Part shown: in pieces, positions 24,154 to 31,801 of the stretch
Layout: each line of letters starts with the position of its first letter
Position numbering within the stretch: position 1 is the stretch's first letter
From: Hyphomicrobiales bacterium
Lineage (GTDB): Bacteria > Pseudomonadota > Alphaproteobacteria > Rhizobiales > Beijerinckiaceae
DNA length: 64,000 bases
Direction of reading: 5' to 3'
Assembly: GCA_930633525.1 (NCBI GenBank)
Contig: CAKNFP010000002.1
Location: forward strand, 1,488,001 to 1,552,000
Program-made: the position numbers and the translations under genes
The notes under the pieces: model-generated
Database searches by the model: none
What the model was told of the DNA's origin: nothing
Seen by the model: the letters and a program-made list of their open reading frames with translations, nothing else

Positions 24154-24900
24154 TCAGACCCGGGCGAAGACGCTGCCGAAACCTTCGAGCGGCGTCTCGA
24201 TGCCGCAAAGCCTGAGTGCTCGCCAATAGAGCGCGGCATTGATCGACAGGCAGGGCTTGCCGAGCCAGCGCTCGCCTTCGTCCATCAGCTGCGCGGTGGC
24301 GAGATTCGTGCCGACTTGCAGCACGGCATCGCAATGGCTTGCTGCAACATTTTTGATCGCGGCGATGATGCCGTCCTCAGGCAGGTCGGCGATGCTGAGG
24401 CCTGACTCGGCGTTCGTCGAATGGACCATGTCGACCGTGAAGCCCGCTTCGGTGAAGAAGCCGCGAATGCGCTCGTTCGCCGCTGGCTGAAACGGGGTGA
24501 TCAGGCCGAGGCGGCGGACATCGGGAAGATGGCTGAGCGCCGCCAGCATGGCATCGTCGGCGGTGACGAAGGGTACGCTGCATTGCTGCTGTAGCTCTTC
24601 GCGCAGTGCCCGCCCGCCCGCGACGCCCCGCCAGAAGCTCCCGATGGAAATGCCGAGGATGATGGCATTTGGGGCGACCGCCGACAGCCGCCGGATGGCA
24701 GCCGGCAGATCCGGCCCGATCTGTGCCACCACCTCGGCCTGGTTGGCATCGGAGGTCAGCGGTGTGTTCGGCATGTCGATCCGCGCGACATGATTGCTGA
24801 CCCCCCGTACGCGCATTGCCTCCATTTCGGGCTGTGCGCTCGAATTAAAGGCAGGAACCAGAATGCCGATGCGCGCAGCAGCGGCGGGGAAACGAGCCAT
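24154..24900 (-). CDS. Maleate isomerase/Asp-Glu racemase-superfamily protein, apparently without the catalytic cysteines
   Basis: The 248-residue protein starts MARFPAAAARIGILVPAFNS and has the two-domain layout of the maleate cis-trans isomerase/arylmalonate decarboxylase group (IGILVPAFNSSAQPEMEAMR, then RRLGLITPFQPAANERIRGF). In active members the first Cys lies in a YxCTSGS-like turn; here the segment reads ILGISIGSFW (about 81-90). The second Cys normally lies in SCTNL; here it is LQVGTNL (194-200). Both sites therefore seem to lack Cys. It is divergent from the branched-chain type ABC receptor, with shared putative GntR sites between, and so is probably co-regulated with that transporter. 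It may use other chemistry, bind rather than convert its ligand, or be misaligned here. Confidence 0.75.
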   Translation of the reverse strand: MARFPAAAARIGILVPAFNSSAQPEMEAMRVRGVSNHVARIDMPNTPLTSDANQAEVVAQIGPDLPAAIRRLSAVAPNAIILGISIGSFWRGVAGGRALREELQQQCSVPFVTADDAMLAALSHLPDVRRLGLITPFQPAANERIRGFFTEAGFTVDMVHSTNAESGLSIADLPEDGIIAAIKNVAASHCDAVLQVGTNLATAQLMDEGERWLGKPCLSINAALYWRALRLCGIETPLEGFGSVFARV

Positions 24901-24968
24901 CGGAGACCTCTCTGCGGATTGTTTTATCTATGCGCATGAAAAACAACGACAAATTTTGTATCGTATTT

Positions 24969-25007
24969 TTGTATGCGAATTGGCACGGGAAATGTATCGT
25001 ATTCGCG
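24969..25007. promoter_or_regulatory. Repeated TCGTAT(G/T)CG-type boxes, candidate FadR-family sites
   Basis: The divergent promoter contains TTGTATGCGAAT at 24969-24980 and ATCGTATTCGCG at 24996-25007, plus a further TATCGTATT at 24959-24967. The same word as an inverted repeat, AATCG-TATG-CGATT, occurs at 30459-30472 just before the FadR-type regulator gene that closes this cluster. Shared boxes at both promoters suggest that the regulator controls itself and the transporter operon. Confidence 0.55.
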
Positions 25008-25057
25008 GCAGGAGGCCAGCCCAAAGGCTAGGCGAATGAGCTGATCCAGGGGAACCG

Positions 25058-26209
25058 ATGATGAAAAGCCTTATCGCAGTCGCTTTCGCAGCCGCGCTGT
25101 CCAGTGTGCTGCCATTGCAAGCCGCCCGTGCGCAGGACAATGCTCCAATCCTGATCGCGTCGACCCTGCCTCTCAGCGGCAATGTCGCAAGTTTCGGCGA
25201 AATGGCGCGCTGGGGAGCGGAGCTTGCGGTCGCGCAGGCGAATGCCGCCGGTGGTATCCGTGGCCGCAAAGTGCAGTTCGATGTGCAGGACAATCGCTGC
25301 AACCCTGCCGAGGCCGTCAAGGTAACCACGCAGATGCTGTCGAACCCGGCCTATGTCGCGCTGTTCGATGGCCTGTGCAGTTCCGTAGTCCTGTCGGTCA
25401 TGCCGGTAGTCGAGCGTGAGCGTATTCCGCTCGTGGTCGCAACAGCCTCAGCCACATCGATCTCCGACAAGTCCGGCGTCGGGGGCAACCCCTGGACCTT
25501 CAAGTTCAACCCGAGCGACGCCACTTTGGCGGTCGCCATGGTCGATTGGCTGAAGAAGCAGGGCCTTGCCGACAAGATCGCTTTTCTGGGCGAGGATACC
25601 GACTTCGGGCGTTCGGGCGCGGGCGGCTTCGAAACTGCTTTGAAGACGAGCGGCGGCAAACTCGCGGCTTCCGATTTCTACCAGCAGGGCACGGCTGATT
25701 TCTCGGCAGTCCTCACCAAGTTGCGCAGCTTGCAGCCCAGTGTTCTCGCGCTTTACGCACTGGCGGGCGACCAGCGCAACATCGTCAGCCAGTTCATGAC
25801 ATCGGGCCTGAAGATGCCGCTGACCGGCCGCCTGATCACCGACGTCATCCCGGCTGAAATCATCAAGTCCGGTGTGATCGACGGCTCGACCTCCGTTCAG
25901 CCCTATTCTTTCGAGATCGACACGCCGGAGAACAAGGCATTCGTCGCGGCGTTCAAAGCCGCCCATGGCCGTGAGCCGAACGCCATCGCCTATTCGGCCT
26001 ACGACGCCATGCGCACCCTGCTGGATGCGATCGCCCGCGCTCCGTCGGTCGATCGCACAGCTATCCGCGATGCCTTGAAAGCCACCCGCATGCAGTCGCT
26101 GATCGGTGGCGAGATCGTCTTCGACGAGAACAATCTCGCCCACAACTATGCCGTCATCCTGCAGATCAAGGACGGCAAGGTGTCGATCGTCGGTCTCAGC
26201 AAGACCTGA
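25058..26209 (+). CDS. Branched-chain amino acid-type ABC transporter substrate-binding protein
   Basis: The 383-residue periplasmic receptor of the Peripla_BP_6 (LivJ-like) family has a signal peptide MMKSLIAVAFAAALSSVLPL with cleavage near ARAQ. Core motifs are LPLSGNVASFGEMARWGAEL, NAAGGIRGRKVQFDVQDNRC, IAFLGEDTDFGRSGAGGFET and AYSAYDAMRTLLDAIARAPS. An AGGGGA ribosome-binding site precedes two adjacent ATG codons; the first was used. It is the first gene of a five-gene transporter operon followed by a flavin reductase-like protein. The divergent maleate isomerase-like gene hints at a dicarboxylate or aromatic acid rather than leucine as ligand, but that is inference. Confidence 0.9.
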   Translation: MMKSLIAVAFAAALSSVLPLQAARAQDNAPILIASTLPLSGNVASFGEMARWGAELAVAQANAAGGIRGRKVQFDVQDNRCNPAEAVKVTTQMLSNPAYVALFDGLCSSVVLSVMPVVERERIPLVVATASATSISDKSGVGGNPWTFKFNPSDATLAVAMVDWLKKQGLADKIAFLGEDTDFGRSGAGGFETALKTSGGKLAASDFYQQGTADFSAVLTKLRSLQPSVLALYALAGDQRNIVSQFMTSGLKMPLTGRLITDVIPAEIIKSGVIDGSTSVQPYSFEIDTPENKAFVAAFKAAHGREPNAIAYSAYDAMRTLLDAIARAPSVDRTAIRDALKATRMQSLIGGEIVFDENNLAHNYAVILQIKDGKVSIVGLSKT

Positions 26210-26238
26210 CCACTCAAAGCGAATAATCGGATACCGCG

Positions 26239-27114
26239 ATGGATACTGCTTTCGCGCTGCAACTGCTGGTCAACGGCCTGATGATCGGGGCGGTCTACGC
26301 CCTGATCGCTTCCGGCCTGTCGCTGACATTCGGCGTGATCGGCATCGTCAACTTCGCCCATGGCGAGCTTTACATGGTCTTCGCCATGCTCGCCTATTTC
26401 GTCGCCGGCTATCTGGAGACACCGTTCAGCCTGTCCATCGCGCTCGTCGTGCTGACCGCGCTCTGCGTCGGCGCCGTGCTCTACGAGGTGCTTCTGCGCC
26501 GCCTCGCGGGCAAGGATTTCGAGCGCAGCGTGCTCGGCACCATGGGTCTTGCCATGGTACTGCAGAACGGGGCGATCTTTCTGTTCACCACGACGCCGCG
26601 CATGGTGCCCCATACGCTATCCTATAGCGCCTATACGCTCGGTAGTGTGGCGGTGCCAGTGCTCAAGCTGGTTGCCGCCTCCCTCGCCACCGTGGCGCTC
26701 GGCCTCGTCTGGTGGATGTTGCATCACACCCAGCTCGGGCGTGCCATGCGCGGGCTTTCGCAAAGCCATGATGCGGCGATGATGGTCGGGATCGATGTGC
26801 GCGCCGTCAGCCGGCTTGCCGTCGCTGTTGGCGTCGGCCTTGCGGGTCTTGCCGGCGCCGCGCTGGCGCCGGTCTATTCCATCCATCCCACCATGGGATT
26901 CGCGTTCATCTTCAAAGCCTTCGCTATCGTCACCATCGGTGGGCTCGGCAATTTCGGCGGCACGATCGTGGCCGCGCTCATGATCGGCATGCTTGAGAGT
27001 TTCGCCGGAACGCTCGGCTCGCTCGTCATGGCCGACACGCTGAGCTTCGCCTTCATGATCCTCATTCTCCTGTTCAAGCCGGAAGGCCTGTTCGGGCGGG
27101 GAGTACGCATATGA
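26239..27114 (+). CDS. ABC transporter permease, LivH type
   Basis: The 291-residue integral membrane protein has the LivH pattern: LLVNGLMIGAVYALIASGLS at the start, FGVIGIVNFAHGELYMVFAM, and the cytoplasmic coupling loop GRAMRGLSQSHDAAMMVGID. IGGLGNFGGTIVAALMIGML lies near the C-terminus. About eight hydrophobic segments are visible. The stop overlaps the next start (ATGA), so the two permeases are translationally coupled. It forms the translocation pore with the LivM-type partner. Confidence 0.92.
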   Translation: MDTAFALQLLVNGLMIGAVYALIASGLSLTFGVIGIVNFAHGELYMVFAMLAYFVAGYLETPFSLSIALVVLTALCVGAVLYEVLLRRLAGKDFERSVLGTMGLAMVLQNGAIFLFTTTPRMVPHTLSYSAYTLGSVAVPVLKLVAASLATVALGLVWWMLHHTQLGRAMRGLSQSHDAAMMVGIDVRAVSRLAVAVGVGLAGLAGAALAPVYSIHPTMGFAFIFKAFAIVTIGGLGNFGGTIVAALMIGMLESFAGTLGSLVMADTLSFAFMILILLFKPEGLFGRGVRI

Positions 27115-28103
27115 ACGGGCGCCTTCTTGCCGCCGTCCTGATTGTGGCCGGCGTGGCTGTCGGCCTCTTCGGGAGCACCTATGTGCTCACTGTGGGCATC
27201 TCGGCAGCGATCTTCGCCACGGTCGCCACCGCCTTCAACATGGTCTACGGCTACACTGGCCTGTTGTGCCTCGGGCAGGTCGCCTTTCTCGGCATCGGCG
27301 CTTATGGTTCGGCGGTGCTGTCGAAGGACTACGGCTGGTCATTCTGGCTGTCGGCGCCTGCGGGCGCTGCCCTTGCCAGCCTGTTTGGGCTCGCCATCGG
27401 CTACTCGTCATTGCGCCTGTCCCGCCACTCCTTCGGCATCGCCACGCTCACCGCCTCGCTGTTGTGCGTCATCCTGGCGCGCAACTGGGTGGAGGTGACC
27501 CGTGGCTCGATGGGACTGCCCGGCTTGCCGGCGCCGCATCTCGGCAGCCTGAGCATCGAGCATCCGCGCGATTTCTTCTGGCTGGCCTTCGCCTTCGCCG
27601 TGATCTCGATCGCCATCATGGCGGCCATTCTGTCGAGCCGGATAGGCCGCGGCTTTCTGGCGGTGAAGGGCAACGAGGCGCTTGCGCGCACCCAGGGGCT
27701 CAATACCTTGGGCTACAAGCTGCTATCGCTGGCGATCTCGGCGTTCTTCACCGGACTTGGTGGAGCGCTCCTCGTGACGCATCTCACCATCGTTGATCCA
27801 TCGATATTTGACTTTTACTACACCGAGACTCTGCTCATCATGGTCGTCATCGGTGGGCTCGGCCATTTCTGGGCGGTTATCCTGTCGGCCATCGCCTTCA
27901 CCGTCATTCCGGATCTGCTCTTGTTCTCCAAGGACCTGCGCATGATCCTCTACGGCTTCGTGCTCATCGCCGCGGTGTTGAGCTTCCCCAAGGGGATCGC
28001 CGGGCTGGCGCGCCAGCGGGCGGTCGACGGATGGCGCAAGCGCCTTGCCGCCCAGGCACGCCAGGCCGCGCCGGTCACGTCAGGAGGCCCCAGCCATGGC
28101 TGA
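27111..28103 (+). CDS. ABC transporter permease, LivM type
   Basis: The 330-residue integral membrane protein has hydrophobic segments throughout and the LivM signature FNMVYGYTGLLCLGQVAFLG followed by IGAYGSAVLSKDYGWSFWLS. The coupling loop is SRIGRGFLAVKGNEALARTQ, then LGYKLLSLAISAFFTGLGGA and a late VVIGGLGHFWAVILSAIAFT. It overlaps the LivH gene by 4 bp, and its own 3' end overlaps the ATPase gene by 8 bp. The charged C-terminal tail (RAVDGWRKRLAAQARQ) is cytoplasmic. Clear member of the five-component importer. Confidence 0.92.
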   Translation: MNGRLLAAVLIVAGVAVGLFGSTYVLTVGISAAIFATVATAFNMVYGYTGLLCLGQVAFLGIGAYGSAVLSKDYGWSFWLSAPAGAALASLFGLAIGYSSLRLSRHSFGIATLTASLLCVILARNWVEVTRGSMGLPGLPAPHLGSLSIEHPRDFFWLAFAFAVISIAIMAAILSSRIGRGFLAVKGNEALARTQGLNTLGYKLLSLAISAFFTGLGGALLVTHLTIVDPSIFDFYYTETLLIMVVIGGLGHFWAVILSAIAFTVIPDLLLFSKDLRMILYGFVLIAAVLSFPKGIAGLARQRAVDGWRKRLAAQARQAAPVTSGGPSHG

Positions 28104-28878
28104 GCCACTGCTGCGAGTCGAGGGTCTCGTCAAAAGCTACTACGGCACCAAGGCGGTGGACGGCCTCAGCTTCACCGTTGCCGGCGGGACCATCACCGGT
28201 GTCATCGGGCCCAACGGTTCGGGCAAGAGCACGACCATCGACTGCATATCGGGGGTGCAGAAGGCCAATGGCGGCAACTGGTTTCTGGCCGGCGCGCGCC
28301 TGACGGGGCTTTCTCCGGAAGCGCATTCCCGGGCCGGGCTGGTTCGTACATTCCAGATGGTTCGTTGCTATGACGATCTCACCGTGCTCGACAATCTGCT
28401 GGTGGCCATTCAGGAGCATCAGAACGTCGGTTGGTTCGCCGCGCTGATGCGCACCGGACGGTTCAGGACGGCGGAACGCGAGGCCCGGGAGGCGGCGCTC
28501 GCGGCGCTTGGCAAGGTCAATCTCTCCGCCTATGCCGAAGCGCCCGCGCAGGTGTTGTCCTACGGTCAGCGCAAGCTTCTCGCCATCGCGGCGCTGATCG
28601 TCGCCCGACCCAAGCTCGCTATTCTCGATGAGCCCGTGTCCGGCATCAATCCCACCATGATCGCCGAGGTTGAGAAAGCCCTGCGCGAGTTGCGGGCGCT
28701 CGGAACGACCCTGCTGGTCGTCGAGCACAACATGGATTTCCTGATGGGGCTCAGCGATCACGTCATTGTTCTCGTCGGCGGCCAATTGCTGACGCAAGGG
28801 CGGCCAGACGACGTGCAATCCGATCCGCGCGTGCTTGATGCCTATCTCGGAACGGCCATTCCGGAGATCGCGGCATGA
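28096..28878 (+). CDS. ABC transporter ATP-binding protein, LivG type
   Basis: The 260-residue ATPase has Walker A GPNGSGKST, a signature helix of the atypical form VLSYGQRKLLAIAAL (LSYGQ instead of LSGGQ, frequent in LivG-like proteins) and Walker B LAILDEPVSGINP. The H-loop His is in LLVVEHNMDFLMGL. The ATG at 28096 (MAEPLLRVEGLVKSYYG) was chosen; a longer frame starting at 28045 lies within the permease gene. It overlaps the following ATPase gene by 4 bp. It energises the importer together with the LivF-type partner. Confidence 0.92.
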   Translation: MAEPLLRVEGLVKSYYGTKAVDGLSFTVAGGTITGVIGPNGSGKSTTIDCISGVQKANGGNWFLAGARLTGLSPEAHSRAGLVRTFQMVRCYDDLTVLDNLLVAIQEHQNVGWFAALMRTGRFRTAEREAREAALAALGKVNLSAYAEAPAQVLSYGQRKLLAIAALIVARPKLAILDEPVSGINPTMIAEVEKALRELRALGTTLLVVEHNMDFLMGLSDHVIVLVGGQLLTQGRPDDVQSDPRVLDAYLGTAIPEIAA

Positions 28879-29624
28879 GCGGGCCTATCATGAACGGGCC
28901 TATCCTGTCCCTGCGCAATCTCTCGGCAGGCTACGGTGACGAGCCGATTGTCGAGAATGTTTCCCTCGATATCGAGGCGCGAACGGTCACCACCATCGTC
29001 GGCTCGAACGGTGCCGGCAAGTCGACGCTCCTCAAAGCACTGTACGGCCTTAATCGCCGGTTCACCGGCACCATCGCGCTTGAAGGCCAGGCCATCGAGG
29101 ATCTGTCGCCGATCCGCCGCCTTGAGCAGGGCCTCGCCTTCGTCCCGCAGGGGCGCTGCAATTTCCCGCTGATGAGCGTGCGCGAGAACTTGTCGCTCGG
29201 CGCCTACGGGCTGGCGCGTGAGGTGGCCGCACAGAGGCTGGATGGAATCTTCGCGCTATTCCCGGTGCTGGCAGCCAAGCCCCATGTGGCCGCCGGCAAT
29301 CTCAGCGGTGGCGAGCAGCAGATCCTCGAGATGGCCATGGTGCTGGTCAAGGAGCCGCGGGTCCTGCTTCTCGACGAGCCATCGATCGGGCTGTCGCCCA
29401 AGAATCTCGGCATCGTGCTGCAGGTCGTCCGCGACATCCAGAACGCCGGTACCACCATCATCATGGTGGAGCAGAACGTAAAGGGCGCGCTCTCGATCTC
29501 CGACACCGCCGTGGTGATGGAACTCGGCCGGGTCATCGCCGTCGACACGCCGGCCCGGATCATCGGCGATCCGACCATTTCCCGCGCCTATCTCGGCCGC
29601 CGCGCCACGGCGTCCGATGCGTGA
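28875..29624 (+). CDS. ABC transporter ATP-binding protein, LivF type
   Basis: The 249-residue ATPase has Walker A GSNGAGKST, signature LSGGEQQILEMAMVLVKEPR and Walker B VLLLDEPSIGLSPKN. The LivF-type block AFVPQGRCNFPLMSVRENLS and the H-loop VEQNVKGALSISD are also present. Its ATG overlaps the stop of the LivG-type gene; a second ATG six codons later (MNGPILSL) is an alternative start. Last component of the importer; a flavin reductase-like gene follows immediately. Confidence 0.92.
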   Translation: MSGPIMNGPILSLRNLSAGYGDEPIVENVSLDIEARTVTTIVGSNGAGKSTLLKALYGLNRRFTGTIALEGQAIEDLSPIRRLEQGLAFVPQGRCNFPLMSVRENLSLGAYGLAREVAAQRLDGIFALFPVLAAKPHVAAGNLSGGEQQILEMAMVLVKEPRVLLLDEPSIGLSPKNLGIVLQVVRDIQNAGTTIIMVEQNVKGALSISDTAVVMELGRVIAVDTPARIIGDPTISRAYLGRRATASDA

Positions 29625-29653
29625 CCCCAAGCCAAGCTCATCGAGTGTGCGAT

Positions 29654-30349
29654 ATGACCGCTGAATCCCTTTCCGGCGATCTCGCCGATCTGGCGCAGGC
29701 CCCGACGGCGGCGTTCGATTTCGCGACCCTCAGCGGGCGCGACAAGTACAAGCTGCTGATCGGCGCCGTCGTGCCGCGCCCCATCGCGTGGGTCACGACG
29801 ATCGATGGCGAGGGGCGGGTCAATGCCGCGCCTTTCAGCTTCTTCAATTGCCTGTCCGCGGATCCCGCCATCCTGGCGATCGGTGTCGAGTATCGCCCCA
29901 GCGGCGCGCAGAAGGACACCGGGCGCAACATCAAGGATACGCAGGTATTCACGGTCAACATCGCCTCCAGCCGGCTGCTCGAGGCGATGAATGTCACGGC
30001 CGTTCCCTTCGACGCCGGCATCGATGAACTGGAGCGCGCCGGCCTCCACGCGCGGCCTGGCGTGAAGGTGGCGTGCCCGGCCATAGCCGAGGCGCCGGTC
30101 GCCTTCGAGTGCCGCCACCATGTCACGCTGTCGATCGGCAATTCGCGCGAAATTGTCCTCGGAGAGGTCGTCTACGCGCATCTGCATGCCGACATTGTCA
30201 ACGAGCGCCTGCATGTCGATCCGCAGGCTTTGGATGCAGTCGGCCGCATGGGCGGGCAGGGTTATGCATCGACACGCGATTATTTCGACCTCGCGACCAT
30301 GAGCGAGGCCGAATGGGCGAACGGTCTCATCCCGACACGCATCCGCTGA
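29654..30349 (+). CDS. Flavin reductase-like domain protein (FMN-binding split barrel)
   Basis: The 231-residue protein has the flavin reductase-like fold of PF01613: the block LIGAVVPRPIAWVTTIDGEG, then NAAPFSFFNCLSADPAILAI and KDTGRNIKDTQVFTVNIASS. Such proteins bind FMN and either reduce it for a two-component monooxygenase or act as stand-alone oxidoreductases; no oxygenase component is nearby. The ATG at 29654 was chosen. A GTG at 29621 overlapping the LivF stop (GTGA) would add 11 residues and give tight coupling like the other genes, so it is a real alternative. The gene is the last of the transporter operon. Confidence 0.82.
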   Translation: MTAESLSGDLADLAQAPTAAFDFATLSGRDKYKLLIGAVVPRPIAWVTTIDGEGRVNAAPFSFFNCLSADPAILAIGVEYRPSGAQKDTGRNIKDTQVFTVNIASSRLLEAMNVTAVPFDAGIDELERAGLHARPGVKVACPAIAEAPVAFECRHHVTLSIGNSREIVLGEVVYAHLHADIVNERLHVDPQALDAVGRMGGQGYASTRDYFDLATMSEAEWANGLIPTRIR

Positions 30350-30458
30350 GAAGGCCGGCCGTCAATCTGTGGTCGCCTGTGACGCTTCACGCGCCAACTG
30401 ACTTGCAGTGGCTGGCGCGGGCGATTAGCCTTCGGCATGCCGTACAAATCGCTGCACG

Positions 30459-30472
30459 AATCGTATGCGATT
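30459..30472. promoter_or_regulatory. Inverted repeat AATCG-TATG-CGATT before the FadR-type gene
   Basis: Five-base arms AATCG and CGATT flank TATG, 27 bp upstream of the regulator start at 30500. The same TCGTAT core recurs in the divergent promoter at 24959-25007. It is a candidate autoregulatory operator. Function is inferred. Confidence 0.55.
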
Positions 30473-30499
30473 TTCGGCGTTGCAAGGCCAGGACCAGAC

Positions 30500-31201
30500 A
30501 TGACGAAAGACAAGGCGGCGGCGGGGGGGCGCTCCCCCGCGGTACATAGGGCGCTCAAGCGGGCGATCCTCGACCAGGCGCTGCCGCCCGGTACCAAGCT
30601 GCCGGAGGATTCCATCGGCGAGCGGCTCGGTGTGAGCCGTACACTGGTGCGCGAGGCCCTGCTGCGGCTCAGCGAGGAAGGGCTCGTCGAGCTCAGGCCC
30701 AATCGCGGTGCCGCCGTGGCGCGCCCCAGCCTCGAGGAAGGCTACGATCTGTTCGTCACGCGTTTTGCGCTTGAGAAGCTCGTCGTCGAATTACTGGCCG
30801 GCAAGCTGACCAAGGCCCAGCAGGATGCTCTGTCGCAGCACATCGACAGCGAGGACGAGGCGCGCCGCCATGGCGACGCGCGATCCATTCGCCTCGCGGG
30901 CGAATTCCATACGCTGCTCGCCTCAATGACCGGCAACGCAACGCTCGTCCGTTACGTCAACGAGCTGGTGGCCCGAAGCTCCCTCATCCTGGCCCTCTAT
31001 GGCCGGCCGCATTCGTCCGAATGCGCGATTTCGGAGCACCGGCAGTTACTGGAAGCATTGAAGGCGGGTGATGCCGCCACGGCCACGCAGCTGATGACCC
31101 ACCACCTCGAATCGGTGACGACCCGGGCCTTGCTGACCCGTGACAAGGTCGAGGACATCCGTGACGTCCTCGCGAGCTACGCCGCCGCGGAAGGCCTCTG
31201 A
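30500..31201 (+). CDS. GntR-family transcriptional regulator, FadR/FCD subfamily
   Basis: The 233-residue protein has an N-terminal GntR winged helix (RALKRAILDQALPPGTKLPE, then GVSRTLVREALLRLSEEGLV) and an all-helical FCD effector domain. Likely metal ligands in FCD are spread over the segments RLAGEFHTLLASMTGN and SEHRQLLEALKAGD. The start MTKDKAAAGGRSPAVHRALK (30500) fits the family; the frame is open upstream to 30437 but that part includes the palindrome. It follows the transporter operon with a 150-bp spacer and its own promoter region. It probably controls the importer and the divergent maleate isomerase-like gene in response to a small carboxylic acid. Confidence 0.87.
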   Translation: MTKDKAAAGGRSPAVHRALKRAILDQALPPGTKLPEDSIGERLGVSRTLVREALLRLSEEGLVELRPNRGAAVARPSLEEGYDLFVTRFALEKLVVELLAGKLTKAQQDALSQHIDSEDEARRHGDARSIRLAGEFHTLLASMTGNATLVRYVNELVARSSLILALYGRPHSSECAISEHRQLLEALKAGDAATATQLMTHHLESVTTRALLTRDKVEDIRDVLASYAAAEGL

Positions 31202-31475
31202 CCGCCGCGATCGGCGGTCCAGCCACCGACGGTCGTGTGCATCTGGTCGCCCTGCAAGGGCGATTTCTCGTCGATGCGCCGGTTGCCTTGGCCGGCACTG
31301 TCGAGACGCTTCTTGTTGCAAACTTCCCGGTAAGTTTGCAGGTCTTCGAGAAATACCACCGTGTTGTGATAGACGTCGATCAAACCCCGGGTCAGCTTTG
31401 CCCACGCGATTGATCGATACGTTCTCTCGGGACAAGGCGGGAACCGCCGCTACGTCGCGAGTATGCCATCGATTT
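31202..31475. other. Spacer with hairpin and coding-like remnant
   Basis: A perfect 8-bp stem GACCGCCG/CGGCGGTC with loop CGAT (31200-31219) overlaps the FadR stop and may end transcription, although no T-run follows. On the minus strand, 31177-31440 reads in one frame as ...TYRSIAWAKLTRGLIDVYHN and continues LEDLQTYREVCNKKRL. It has protein-like composition but no good start or family match. It may be the remainder of a gene interrupted by the adjacent IS481-type relic. Confidence 0.4.
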
Positions 31476-31623
31476 CTAGCTGTTTAGTCCCGGCATGTGA
31501 TGGATCGGGCAGAGCCTGAAGCGTTCGGGTTCGGTTGTCCATGATTTGCAGACGAACTCATAGAGCTGTGAGGCCGCGCAGCCTCTTCAGCCGGCGGCCG
31601 AAGTTGCAGGCCGCGTCGTGCGG
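31476..31623 (-). pseudogene. IS481-family transposase C-terminal relic (frameshifted)
   Basis: The minus strand reads HDAACNFGRRLKRLRGLTAL and then stops; one frame over it continues LYEFVCKSWTTEPERFRLCP followed by IHHMPGLNS and a stop at 31476. NFxRRLKxLxGLTxYEyxCKxWTxEPxRFxLxPIHxxPGLN is the conserved end of IS481-type transposases. A frameshift joins the two parts and the N-terminal catalytic region could not be found up to the sulfatase gene. Dead remnant. Confidence 0.8.
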
Positions 31624-31801
31624 CTTAAATCGTGTCGTGCAGGGGGCGCCACATAACGGGGCGCGCTCAACGGGTCGGTCCAGATATGGACGGGCAACGA
31701 TCCCGAGGACCTGAGTTAAGAGCGTCATTCTCGCTCGTGAACGGAAGCAAGTCTCACCCCGGTAGATGCTACCTGTCCAGAGGTTGCTTCGTTGTTCAGA
31801 G

